A stretch of DNA of 64,000 nucleotides from Avena insularis. Its lineage: Eukaryota > Streptophyta > Magnoliopsida > Poales > Poaceae. The stretch's first letter is position 1; every line of letters starts with the position of its first letter. The stretch lies in NCBI GenBank assembly GCA_023614405.1, contig CM042697.1, positions 468,206,744-468,270,743 on the forward strand, written 5' to 3'. Positions 21,530 through 33,169 of this stretch are shown in pieces. The position numbers and the translations under genes are program-made. A model generated the notes under the pieces. That model was given only the letters and a program-made list of their open reading frames with translations, was not told the origin of the DNA and ran no database searches.

Positions 21530-22740
21530 GGGTCAGCTGCTCGGGTACTTCATCTCTCAATGAGGGATCGAAGCGAACCCGAAGAAAATCAAAGCTATCA
21601 TGACAATGGAGAAGCCGAAAAACCTCAAGGGCGTTCAGCAGCTCGCAGGGCGAGTAGCGGCACTAAGCAGGTTCATCAGCCGCATGGGCGAGAAGGCCCT
21701 ACCATTTTACCAGCTGCTGCGCAAGGCAGACAAGTTCGAGTGGACACCAGAAGCCAACGACGCATTCGAAAGCCTCAAGCGGCTCCTCTCCACCTCGCCA
21801 GTTTTGGTCATGCCAAAAGAGCGCGAGCCCCTGTTGCTGTACATAGCAGCCACACACCAGGTGGTCAAGACACAGATTACGTGGTCGAACGACCCGAAGA
21901 AGGCAAGACCCACGGGGTACAACGCCCAATTTACTACCTCAGCGAGGTTCTCACTCCAACAAAACAGCGGTACCCGCACTACCAGAAGCTGGCCTACGGC
22001 ATGTTCATGACGGCTCGACGACTGAGCCACTACTTCCAGGAGCATCAGGTGATGGTCGTCAACGAGGCACCCCTAAACAGCATCCTGAATAACCCAGAGG
22101 CCACAGGACGCGTGGCCCTGTGGGGCATTGAACTATCACCCCTGGACATCATCTACGAGAAGCGACACGCAATCAAATCTCAAGTTCTTCCGGACTTTCT
22201 GGTGCACTGGATGGAGCTGCAGCTGCCTGACACCCCAGACATGTCGCAGTCCTGGACAATGCATTTTGACGGCTCCAAACGCGAAGCCGAGCAGGGCAGG
22301 AGTCATACTAACCTCTCCCGCAAGGTGACAAGATGAAATCGTCCTTCGGATGAAATTCAGAGCCTCCAACAACGAGGCGAATAATAAGCCCTCATCCATG
22401 GCATGAAAATGGCAAAATATGTGGCGCAACGCCTGGTCATCTACGGTGACTCCAACCTTGTCGCATCAGACGATGAATGAGTGTGACGCACACGCCGAAA
22501 ACATGATCGCAGATCGCGCTATACAACGACTCAAGGAGAATTGACGGCGGCGAACTTCGGCACGTTGGAAGAGAGAGCAACGAGGAGGCCGATAGACTCG
22601 CCAACATCGGCTCCACTTGCGCAAAGGTACCACCAGGTGTGTTCCTCGAACAGATCTGCGTGCCATCCATCAAGCGAAAATTCCCAAGGATCACCCGAAG
22701 AAGCGAACACTCGGGCTACGCTACCGAAGGTCATGAAGGA
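21530..22740 (+). pseudogene. Gypsy reverse transcriptase connection and RNase H (broken)
   Basis: 21600-21880 codes the thumb/connection (LAGRVAALSRFISRMG, FEWTPEANDAFESLK). After a frameshift near 21900 the frame of 21560-22336 carries the retroelement RNase H domain (YYLSEVLTPTKQRYP, LSHYFQEHQVMVV). An archaeal-type second RNase H-like domain starts near 22250 (WTMHFDGS) and falls apart over 22300-22640, with remnants RASNNEANNKAL, RLVIYGDSNLVA and EEADRLANIGST in different frames. Two RNase H domains are a mark of the Tat lineage. Confidence 0.75.
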
Positions 22741-22749
22741 CCCGAAAGT

Positions 22750-23990
22750 TGGATACCGAAGTTGCCATGGTCAACCTGATGCAGGTCATGGCAGCCGTAA
22801 ACTTGGACACGCCCATACCTCGAGTTCTGATAAACGGAGAATTGCCCGAAGCGGATGCGGCGCATATCCCGTCGGTCAAAAGCCTTCACCATCATCAACG
22901 GCGAGATGTACAAATGCAGCATTACGGGCGTACTACAACGGTGCGTCACCATCAATGACGGCAATGCCATACTCCAAGATATCCACGAGGGCATCCGCCA
23001 CCATGCGGTAGCCGCCCTCGCCGCCAAAGCTCTGCGAAAGCAGATTCTCTCGCCAACGCCATGAGCGACGCAGGACATCGTCCGAAGAAGCAACGGTGCC
23101 AACGGTTCGCCGACAAACCGCCGCACTGGGTCCGAATTCGACCCATACCCATAGCTGGCCTTTTGCCCAATGGGGCTCGACATGATCGGCAACCGCCAAA
23201 ATCCTCGAAGGGAGGACCGTCTTCCTCCTGGTCGCAATGACAAATTCACCAAGTGGATCGAGGAAATGCCGTCACCAACCGAAGGGCAAAACCACCGTCA
23301 AATTCTTGAATCCATTGTCTACGATTTGGCGTACCGCACACATCATCACCGACAACGGATCGAACTTCATCTCCAAGAATTCCGGGACTTCTGCGAAGGC
23401 CTCGGGATCAGTATCACGTATGCCTCGATGGCACACCGCAAACAAACGGGCAAGTGGAAAAGGCCAACGGCCTAATCGGCGCCGCATCAAGAAGCGCCTC
23501 ATGAGCTCACTCGAGCACAAAGCTGGAAACTGGACGAAGAGCTACCGTCTCTGTGGAGCTTACGGACCACGTAAACAGCTCCACCGCTACACACCGTTCT
23601 TCATGGTGCACGGAATCGAGGCCGTGCTACCACAAGTCGCCACCGGGCTCCACGAGTCGTCACATAAAGCCGAATCCACGGTGCACTCAAGATGCCGTCG
23701 ACACACTGACGGCAAGCACGGGATATAGCAGCAGCTAGATCAGCGGTGTACCAAACAAAGTCTCCACAACTACCACCACGCCGGTGCGCTTCAAGGTCCT
23801 TCGTCGAAGGAGACCTCGTCTTGCGACTTAAGCAAAAGCGACCGAATAAACTCGAGTCACCATGGGAAGGACCCTATGCCATCACCGAAGTCATCCCAGG
23901 TGGCGCCTATCGCCTCAAGCACATGGAGTCTGGAGTCGCATACTCCAACCCGTGGAACGTCTCGCACCTGCGACGATTCTACCCGTAGCA
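22750..23990 (+). pseudogene. Gypsy integrase (broken) with conserved C-terminus
   Basis: Remnants of the integrase zinc-binding and core domains are scattered through three frames: WGLDMIG near 23170, DKFTKWIEEMP near 23245, ITDNGSNF near 23345, and FMVHGIEAVLP near 23600. The last 80 codons (23746-23988) form a clean frame with GDLVLRLKQKRPNKLESPWEG and NPWNVSHLRRFYP, the usual gypsy integrase C-terminal module, ending at a stop. The core is too damaged to act. Confidence 0.75.
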
Positions 23991-23999
23991 ACCTACCCC

Positions 24000-25300
24000 C
24001 TTTTACTTTCAATAAGGCTTCCAGCCAAGGTTACTCAGCCGAACCATGTACCTCCTCCATTACGATATAAATAAAGCTAAGTACCTCGCCCCCAACCTTC
24101 GGTTGACTATTTCTCTGCAACTTTATTACATGCTACAAACGCACTCGGGGGCTCCCCCCACCTCACGATTTCATCGACTGAGGACAAAATGTGTACACCT
24201 GAGTAGCTGACCACGTCAGGCAAACGAGAATGGCACGTACTAAATCAAAGCACTACGTGCTCGCAAACAAGCAAACCTTTACAACAAAGGGCACATACAC
24301 GCCCAGCCGCAATATACAAATTTTACATCTATCTGTTTATTTTCAGGTTCTACCTATTCTGAAGAATAACCTGAGCACGCTGCTCAAACAAATCTACAAT
24401 CTGTTCGGCATACTGCCTTACAGCCGCGTAATGTGGACGCATATTCCACTCGCCACCATCTGGTCGAGGAGGTGGCCCAGTCGCCACAACAGCCAAATCT
24501 ACATCGGCGTGCACCTCACAAGAGACAAGGCAGCCTTCACCGCGACGAAGCTGCTGCCGCACCAGCTCCTTGACATTGCCGGCACAAACTTTGTCGAAGA
24601 CCTGCAAGGGTCGTTGTACGGCATCCAACGGAAACATGACATGCAGCACCGAGGAAAGCGATGTTCGCACCGGCGAGCACCCGCAAACCTGGTAGACACG
24701 ATCCTGCATCGCCGAACTATGGCGCGATCACGATCCATCCGTAAGAAGCCGCCTCCATGTCCTGTTGAGTCAAGCAATTGACTCAACAGCAATACGCCCT
24801 TTTCTTCCCTCGAGCAAGATTGGCACCGCGACAACCGCACAAAACAAGAATAAGGCCAGCGGGCTCACCCAAGAACGAGCTACAGCCAAAGAAGGATCAA
24901 CTTACATTGCAGCTCGGACAGCCGACCCAGCTCCGCCATCAAATACTCCTCTCGGCTACACCACGGTCGCTTTGGATTTCCAAACGCCAACGCGTCACAG
25001 AACCCAAGCAAATCTCTCTCCAAGCTGCGCACGCGATCTCGAAGAAATGCAAGCTGCGAGGAATCATCCAACGATGGTCGCAAGGGCTTTGCGGATGAAG
25101 TGTCAACTGGGTCGTCCACAGACATTCAGAACAAAAATAGACTACAAGCTACCCTACGTCTACTACGCCTAAGGCGGAGGGCACTGAGTCGCCTCAGAAC
25201 CAGACTGCCTAGCTTTGGCCTCGCCCTGCTGCCGCAATGCGTACTCAGACAGCAATTCAATGAGCTTGGGCCCATATCGTCTGCAGCGAGCGGAGTAAGC
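24000..25300 (+). other. Gypsy internal 3' region without sense genes
   Basis: This stretch follows pol and has no plus-strand domain. A CTCGGGGGCTCC segment at about 24143 resembles the purine tract that precedes the 3' LTR. On the minus strand, low-complexity frames at 24880-25125 and 24350-24709 probably belong to the 3' part of the antisense gene. Confidence 0.45.
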
Positions 25301-27872
25301 GGTGAAGGCTACCTCGGATCCATCCGCAGCCGTAGGCATCCGAGAAGTAATCTGGGGCTGGTCCAGCTCCGCCCCAGCCCGACGGACGCGCCGATGCCCT
25401 TCTGCTTGCGCTTGTACGCTGCAGGCGCTTCGGCTGACAGAGCCTCTGCCAGGGCATCCACATCTTCAAGGGATGAGCCCTTCGGGAAGAGCTCCTGGTA
25501 GAAGCGACCAAGAACCTCTTTCGCCTTGACAAGGGAGTTGACGACGGTGCTGCAGCGGTCTTCGACCGCTACAGTGGCATCATCTAGAGCACTCCCGTGC
25601 TCCAGAGCACCGCGGTCGAACTCGATGCCTGCGGCATCTGAGACAAATAAAAGAAGAAAACATGAAGAAAGGCAACATAGAAGAAGATCCATAGAAAAAG
25701 GAGCAAGTACAAAAGCTAGCGCTCACCCGAAATAGCCTTGGCATCAGCCATGAGCTTCTCCGCCACCCCTTTTTCACGAAAGCTGCCTTCGGCCGGCTCA
25801 GCTCAAGGCTCTCGCCTTCCAGTAGCTTCGGCCTTCTGCTCCGATTGGCCAAGGCTCTTCTTCAGAGCATCGACCTCACGGAGAGAGTCGTTATGCTCCT
25901 CTGCATTTACAACAAGCAAGCGTCAAAAAACAGGACCAGGATAAGCAAAAGAAGTATTACAAGGCAGACGAATACCTTGAAGCTGCCAGCTTACCCAAAT
26001 CAAGGCGTTCCTCCACCACCGCAGCCTCTTGGACAAAAGGCTGCAGCAACAGGCAATAGTAGTAAGAGCAGGACTTGGGGGCTACGCCCAACCCAAAGAA
26101 GCATAAACAACATCAGCATACGAAGACACTCGGGGGCTCCCCCCCGTAACATCAAGCAGAAAAACTTACGTGCTCCGAGGGCGAACCTGCAGGCCCACCT
26201 GCGAAATTCTGAGGTGCAACCACCAGCCTCTCCTGCACAGGAGGATTTGGCGCAGCGTCACCCGAAGTCACCACCGTCTGAGGAGGAGGCGACGCAATGT
26301 TCGACTCCCCCATCATCTCCCCGCACCATCACTGGAGCCGTCGGAGGATTGCCTGCATACGAAGCCAATCAGCACAGGTGCAAACATCATAAAAAGAAAA
26401 GGACAACAGTGGCAACAAGAAAACTTACGAGCCCAACACGCTCAGGTCGAAGATAGGAGAAGCCCTTCGGGCCCTCTTCTCCTCCTTCTTTTCTTCCTTC
26501 TTCTCCTCCTTCTTCTCTTCCTTCTTCCGCTTTGCTGGCGGGTGCGGAGCAACAGCCCGCACAGGAATGGCAGGAAGGGGAGAGGAAGAACCCCCATGAA
26601 CATCATCATGACGCTCAAGGCCCAGAGGATTTCTGGGAGTCGGAGGAGTTGAAGCATCCGAAGACTCGCTCGAGCTCCGTGATCACTTGCGCGAATGGTC
26701 CTCACTCGATTCGTCGGCATCCTCCATTGGGATCGGCAGCGGTAGCTCGGACATGGAATCCACCACTTCATTATCCGGGGCATTCGGATACCTTTCGGGC
26801 AATGGTGGTGCCATGCCCGGCACTTTGAAGCTCTACAAGATGAGAAGAAACTTTGTTAGCAAACAAAGGACACAAATAAACACCCAACAAAAAAGGGGAG
26901 CACTACGTGCATAAATCTACACCTTTGGCACGGCCAACGTCGAAGAAAAGGGAGGAGTCAGCGACTTCTCCGGGAGTCCCTCGTCGGCCTTGAACTTCAA
27001 CAATGCGAAGAGCCTTGTCAAGTTCCACCTCGGAGATTTTCACTCGAAACCCTCGTCGGATCACGGCGCCAGTAAAGAAACATCGGATCGCCCTCGCTTG
27101 AGAGGCTGCACTGACGCTCAAGAAACGTCCGGATGATGCCGACACTGCTCACCTCCTTCTCGGAATCAATTGAGATCCCTACCCGACGGTACAAGGCCTC
27201 TATCTCCGCCACTTCACCGTCTAAGATTTGGTTTTTCCAGGATCTTTTCTTCTCAATCAATTGGGAGGGGTCAAAAGGAACGAGACCAAAATCTTGCCCA
27301 GGCAGTACGGAGTCACGGATGTAAAACCATTTCCTCCGCCAGTACTGGACAGATTCAGACATGGAAAAGGAAAAGAATTGCACATTGGGACTGAGGGAGA
27401 TGATGAAACCCCCAATGGGATACACACCATCCGAACCAGACTGCCTCTTCACGGAATAAAGCTTCCGGAAGAGGCCAAAGTGCAGCTCAATGCCAAGCCA
27501 ACACTCGCAAAGCGTAATAAAACACGCAATGTGAAGAAGGGAGTTGGGAGACAGATGATGGAGTTGAACCCCATAGAAAAAGAGCAGTCCACGAAGGAAG
27601 TCATGGACCGGAAAAGAAAACCCGCGAATCATGAAGGCAACAAACATAACCCGATACCCAGACGGGGGACGGGGGATTACCTCATTGCCGAGGAGCATCA
27701 CGGCCGTCGTGTCTTGCGGGATCAGGCTCCGCTCGCGCAGTTTGCGGAGATCGCTCTCCCGCGTTTCTGATCGCCGCCAGCTACCGTCGGTGACGCGAGC
27801 AGTGGTGGTGCCTTTCTTGCCTCCGGCGGCGCTGGTCCCAACTACAGATGAGGACTACTTTGGTTTCCCCAT
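25300..27872 (-). pseudogene. Antisense gene of the Gypsy element ('putative gypsy type transposon' domain family)
   Basis: Opposite to gag-pol, a gene starts at ATG 27870-27872 (MGKPK) and has an amber stop as its sixth codon. The same frame then stays open to 27018 and carries the plant domain annotated as 'putative gypsy type transposon' (Pfam PF04195): GFSFPVHDFLRGLLFFYG, NVQFFSFSMS, WRRKWFYIRD. A frameshift near 27040 leads into 26903-27030 (ISEVELDKALRIVEVQ). Further minus-strand pieces include a Glu/Lys-repeat linker near 26460-26530, a likely coiled coil near 25700-25880 and 25309-25690. Introns are probable. Its function is unknown in the family. Confidence 0.7.
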
Positions 27873-28339
27873 GGCGCTACGGCAGTGGTGGCGTTGCCAA
27901 CGTACAAAGGACGATGGAAATGTGGAAGGAAATCCCAGCGCGAAGCAAGAATCGCTCGAGCGCAAGGAGGCAGTGAAACACAAGAACTGGTGCGGTGAAA
28001 ATAAACCACGGTTCCCCTCAATGATTATAACAGCGAAAACGACGCATGGCAGCCGTTCATCCAGAAGACCTAACGCCAACGGCAGATCTGGCCGTGCACG
28101 TGTCAGCACCAAAACGAACCGTCGTTACCACGCCGTCCACTACGTGCGGAAATCGAGGAGACGCCGTAATCATCTCCACGCCGCGCGTGACCGGTCAATT
28201 CAAAGTCAGCAAGTGGGACCCACGCTTCGTTCAGTCAAGTTATCTCTGGCGTAGCAGACGCTCGAGGTCATCAATCGTAAGCACTGACGTCATCAAAAGC
28301 TATACTAGCACCACTTCGGCTCCACAGCTAAAAGTACTC

Positions 28340-29161
28340 ACTCGAATCTACGATTCGACTAAATACTTGGGGGCTACTCCTATCAGGAGCGCTGGCAGCG
28401 CACCCGACAGACAAATGAGGACAAAATTACTTCTCTGAGTACTACGTCGAGTTTACGACTCCACTACGGACTCGGGGGCTACTCCCATAGGGAGGATGGA
28501 TTTAAGCATCCGAAAATTTTCGAGTCCTGCGGACTTATGATTGAAACAATGCTTGAACTAAAAGTCTCGTTTTTATCGTTCAATTCACTCGTGAGGGCTA
28601 CTCCCATAGGAGCGCTGGTCGCGCACCCTATGAAATCTTCGACTGCGATCTTTCGGATCAGCACGCAAAACTTTTCGGCAACTCTGCCCCAATTAATGCT
28701 AAGTGAGTAACATCCTCCTTGGCCACCCGAAACACCTCCGCGGTGATAAACATTCGGATGCTGCGTCTGCGACGCAAAGATAAGACCTACAGATATCATC
28801 TGATGGCCTGGCAACGCACCTGACTGCGCTCTGCTAGTATGAATCCGTACCACAGTGCGATGAAAAATCCCGACGGACGCGTTGGATACACCAATTAAAA
28901 TCACCGAATTCCACTCGTAAGTCCTCCGCGGCCTGAGTCGAATTACGCCAGCATATGTTCCAGGTCCGGGTTGAGGGACCCGTACCTGAAGAAGATCGTG
29001 TTGTTTCGTCCTAAGACAGTTAACTGACCCTGATCCGTCGGGTGAGTCAGGCACACGCATCAACAATCCCTACACACATATACTATTAACATATAACTGC
29101 TCCCGAAGGATGGAAGAGTCCTCAGCCGAATCTACGATTCGACTGATCACTCGGGGGCTAC
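28340..29161 (+). repeat. Reiterated polypurine-tract-like modules before the Gypsy 3' LTR
   Basis: Variants of CTCGGGGGCTACTCCCAT or CTTGGGGGCTACTCC occur near 28365, 28468 and 28586 before the true tract at about 29149-29161, which touches the LTR. Each module is preceded by a CGAnTCTACGA-like phrase and followed by AGGAGCGCTGG or a relative. Two further relatives lie near 24143 and 26131. Confidence 0.65.
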
Positions 29162-29657
29162 TGACATGGTTATACCCTACGGGTACGTAACTTCAGCATA
29201 CCTAGTCCAGCCCAAGGAAGGCCCACGGCAGATATACGCTGGCCCATGAAGACTTTCGGGTGGCCAAGGCCCATGACGCCTTCGATCCTTGGAGAGCAAG
29301 ACTAGCGGAGATAGGAAATTCAAAGGGGTAAAACCCTAGAACTTGTAACCGACTAGGACTACGCCCGGGACCTGCCTAAGTCGATATAAAGGCCAGGAGG
29401 GCACGTCCTAGATCGACCAGACTCATACTTTCGCACACGCATCCACGCCAGATCGAATCTGCGTACCCTGTAATCTTCGGTTCCGCCGTAATCAAAGAGC
29501 AGACAAGCAGGAGTAGGGTTTTCCTCCGGGGCTGAACACGGTAAATCTCGTGTCCCCTGGTTGCTTGTCTGTTAACCGTGCCACGATCTCCAGCATCCCC
29601 ATCTTCTCCAAAATCCAAGTCCATAACAATGGGCATTGACGAGATTAAACCTCGTCA
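29162..29657 (+). repeat. 3' LTR of the Gypsy element
   Basis: 496 bp, matching 17272-17771 almost base for base. Differences include GTCGATATAAAGG for the TATA region and a patch near 29520-29545 in which several homopolymers are one base shorter. Confidence 0.92.
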
Positions 29658-29662
29658 GAGGG

Positions 29663-29780
29663 TACATAAAGTACATTACGTAAACGAAGCATAAAGCCAC
29701 TATGGAGTATAAGTGTAAACTCCTCGATAGCCTCAGCTTCGGCTTCAACACCATTAGCAACTCTAATGGTTCTTTTCCCT
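29663..29780 (-). pseudogene. Copia-1 fragment between the two nested insertions
   Basis: 118 bp of Copia-1 left between the Gypsy 3' LTR and the CACTA. The minus strand codes IRVANGVEAEAEAIEEF and HSGFMLRLRNVLYVP, the segment that follows the protease active site. It joins 38142-38300 upstream and 17266 downstream once both insertions are removed, which proves the nesting order. Confidence 0.85.
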
Positions 29781-30059
29781 CACTACAAGGAATTTGCTGA
29801 TATATGACCCTCTATTTTCGTTACCGAATCGTCATTGTCTACAATATGTGACGATCTTATGACGAAAAACATATCGTAAAAAACTGAGCGTTAGTAATTG
29901 CATACAACGACGTTTTTTGTAAAATCGTCATAACCGTCTATGACGATATTGGATCGTCATAACTGTTATGACGATCCAATATAGTCACGGGGCATATGGC
30001 CAGGCCAGGTCAGATCCTACGTGGCCAAGCCGACGTGGCAAAATTGTGACGAAATAAGA

Positions 30060-32200
30060 TCGTCGTAGTGCAAATTCAGCCCGATCAAATGCGGTCGCTT
30101 ATTTGGGTCGAGCCCAATAACTATGGCCTTTTTTTCTTGGTTCAGGCATTTTATAGTACATTTCATTTTGGGCCTTGGCCAATTTACGATCCGGTTCTTC
30201 GGGCCTTGGCGTTCAAAGTCCAATTATTTTAGGCCTGCCATCAGCCTTTTACCATTTACAATCAGATGCTTTGTTCCACAATTAGTCATTGGGCTGGCTT
30301 TTTTAAAGCCCAACAAAATTCAGGTTATATTCATTTAGGCTGTATGCAAGCAACGTTTGAATCCCAGAAATATCTGGATAAATAATGAACCAATTTTAAT
30401 TGCAAAATGATACATACCAAATTTCAAAATGAACTAACCAAATTTTCAAATAAACATACCAGAAATTCAAATGACCAAACAATCACTCCTCGTACATTAC
30501 ATCAAAACAAAAAATTGATGCATACAATCAACAAGCCCACTGCCCAACACCGCTAGGTCGCCAATGATCCCTCGCAGCGTCCAACACCTCCACGCGAGCC
30601 AGCCAGCACCTCACTGGCTTCCTCCACTCCACCTGGGGTGTCACTGCTAACCCAGCAACTCACCCAGGTGCCCACGGGCGATCTACAACAACAACAGGAA
30701 CTGACGAATGATCAGTGATATGAGAAATCGCAAGAGGGAAAGAAATCACAGGAAAGCAGCCGCAGCAGGTTGGCTTCAACGTCCGACCATCACAGGAAAG
30801 CAGCAGCAGGTTGGCTTAAAAAGAGTATACTGAAGACTTATCTAATCCGTCAGAGGAGAGCAGCAGCAGCAGGTTGGCTTCAACATCGCGGTGGTAGCGC
30901 ATCTGGATGAACATGTCGTCCTTCCGATGCACCTCCAACCATCATCGAACATAGGCTTTCAGTGGCATGCTTCAATAACTTGTATAATGACATGAGCAAC
31001 TTTTTTTACTAATTTTTTTTGTCACACAACCAATATATCTGAGCATAACAAGGAGCTAAAAAGTTGCACAAATAAGCAATTGATAAAATCTAATAAGTTA
31101 AGATGTTATTATTCAATTCCTCCATCAACTAGACAAAATCACAAACTATACTACTATGCTACTTTTTTCAATCAAGGGAGATAATGTGCGTATTTCAAGA
31201 TAACCAAATGCAAGGAGACACAAATGGCACATATATTATACAACATAATTCCAGAACTGAACTAAATTCTAGACTTTCAGGTGCGCTTAATCTATGGCAC
31301 AATACTATTTTGCATACCGAGTCATATAGATGAACCACACACATAATATAACCTACACAAAAATTATTGAGGCACCTGGACCTAGTGCTAATACAATCAG
31401 ATCATGGCATTGTTTACTTGGAGATTGCAACACAATGGCATGTGCAATACATTGAGGCATCAAGTGTTAATATAAACTAAGCTGCAAAATACATTTATCA
31501 AGCTGTAGAGCAGCAGGAGATGGATATTCAGATAAAGCTGTTGCAAAATCTACTGACTAGCAAGTTGCTGCAACCAAGATTAAAAACAACTACAAGACAT
31601 ATCCTTGCAAAGAACTTAAGAACATCTATTGTCATATAGTTATCTCAAGAACAGGATTAAACCCTACCTCCTGCAATTATAAGACAAGTATGGAATGACT
31701 CGATCATGTGACAATTCCCCAAACAATTGTCACAGGTTATAAATATGTCCAGTTATCAAATTTTAAAATAATATGAATGATTACTTGATATATCTTCGCC
31801 CGTTGAATATGATAATGTCCTACACTAAATTCTTGACACAACCAGGCAACCAAATCAAACAAGGGATCCAAAACCAGTAACCTTGCTAGGAGACATCATT
31901 CTACTCTTCCTTGCATAGCCATAGAAAACTTTCAGAGCTCAAAGAGAACAACTATTGCATCACCAGATATATAAGAGTTGACAAAAAACTACATCAACAC
32001 TATGTTTTCCATATAGTCAACAATTATTTAGATCAACAAGATATAATAAGTGCACCCATTTAAACAATACTAAATTACTAATATGTGAGGTCGCATTGCA
32101 AAATTCTTAAGGTAAAGCAGTTCTGATGTTCTACAAGATATAAAATGTTCTGAACCCAAGAATATCCATCTGATTAGATTGAACAAGACAGAGGAGGGCT
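30060..32200. other. CACTA interior without recognised genes
   Basis: AT-rich sequence with no supported ORF. Near 30750-30880 the phrase CAGCAGGTTGGCTT recurs three times within about 110 bp. Part of this tract may be captured intron or 3' flank of the PWWP gene, since that gene is oriented toward it, but no exon was recognised. Confidence 0.4.
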
Positions 32201-32222
32201 TAGTTGTGGTGGTTGTGGGTCT

Positions 32223-32760
32223 TGAGGAGGAGCGGAGGCGGAGGCTGGCCCGCTCGAAATCGAGGGCCTAGAGCATGGCGTCCTCCTTGCGGGCGTACCT
32301 GCTGGTGGCGCAGACCCTCTTGTCGCGTCCGGGCGTGGCCTGCTGCTCCTTGGCCCTGCGGATGCAGTCCTCCAGGTACACCTTCCCGCATCGGAACGAC
32401 TTCACCCGCTTGCAGCGCTCCAAGTTGCACCAGTCGCTGCTCACACGCGCAGGCACGACAGAGGCAGAGGCAGACCACCGGAGCACTGGGTAGAGGAGGG
32501 AGGGAGGAGGGCATACGTACACGAAGACGGTGCCGTCGTGGCGGCCGAGGAGCAGTATGGGGGTCGTGGGAGACCTGGCCGGTGGAGAGCAGCTGTTGGG
32601 GACCTCGTGCGGCGACACCACCTGGCCCGGCCACCACGACCGGTTCGGGCGGCGCACCCACACCAGTGTCCCCACCGCCGAGGAGCAGGATGGGGCTCGC
32701 GGGCGGCGCTGCGAGGACGAGGGGGAGCGTGCCGGCGGTATCCATCATGCTCCAACCAAC
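32223..32760 (-). pseudogene. PWWP-domain protein gene fragment captured by the CACTA element
   Basis: The minus strand starts with an ATG near 32751 (MDTAGTLP) and, after a frameshift, codes GTLVWVRRPNRSWWPGQVV. It continues through a PWWP domain with TPILLLGRHDGTVFV, then DWCNLERCKRVKSFRCG after an intron, and RYARKEDAML. The intron (32437-32520, 84 bp) has GT-AG borders and joins the two parts in frame, so genomic DNA was captured. A TAG stop near 32268 interrupts the frame after AML. PWWP domains read methylated histone tails on chromatin. Only the N-terminal part of the gene is present. The nearest plant relatives by motif are the At1g51745-like PWWP proteins. Confidence 0.8.
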
Positions 32761-33169
32761 CAGTAACCTCCGGCTCTCGTCCGGCGTGGTGGCTCGCCGT
32801 GGCATAACGCTTCCTAGGGTGGCGGCCGCATCTATCGAGCGAGTGGCTAGGGTTTTCGGGGAGGTGGAGTTTGGCGAAAGAGGAGAAGTGGCGGCGGGGT
32901 ATGAGAAGGGGGTTAGGGTTTGGGGGTCTGTTCGATCTGGATGTGTGGAGTGGGGTTTACGAAAATACCCCTGACCTCTTCTGGTAAGTGCGTTGTAGCT
33001 GCAGGATGTTTTAGTCATTTCAGGTGCAAAGTGTGGAGGGGACGGGAGGCAAATTTTCCTTCGTTGGATAGGTTGTAAATGGACGGTTGAGATTTTCTTA
33101 AGTGGGTTGATCCGTGGGGAGTCTATTTCTCTATTCTGATTGGGTGGCTATATTATGCAAATAAAGATG

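Larger units (their letters stand above)
17272..29657 (+). mobile_element. Gypsy LTR retrotransposon (Tat/Retand-like) with antisense ORF
   Basis: LTRs at 17272-17771 and 29162-29657 start TGACATGG and end CTCGTCA. A perfect 5-bp duplication GAGGG flanks the element (17267-17271 and 29658-29662). It sits within the pol region of Copia-1 in the opposite orientation. Gag, protease, reverse transcriptase, RNase H and integrase follow in Ty3/gypsy order on the plus strand, all damaged. A 5-kb region after integrase holds an antisense gene, a layout known from Tat-lineage elements of grasses. The LTRs look 98-99% identical by eye. Confidence 0.93.

Noticed and set aside
32204..32974. 256-codon plus-strand frame opposite the PWWP fragment
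   Set aside because: The minus strand has the PWWP motifs and a canonical intron; the plus frame is a GC-driven shadow.
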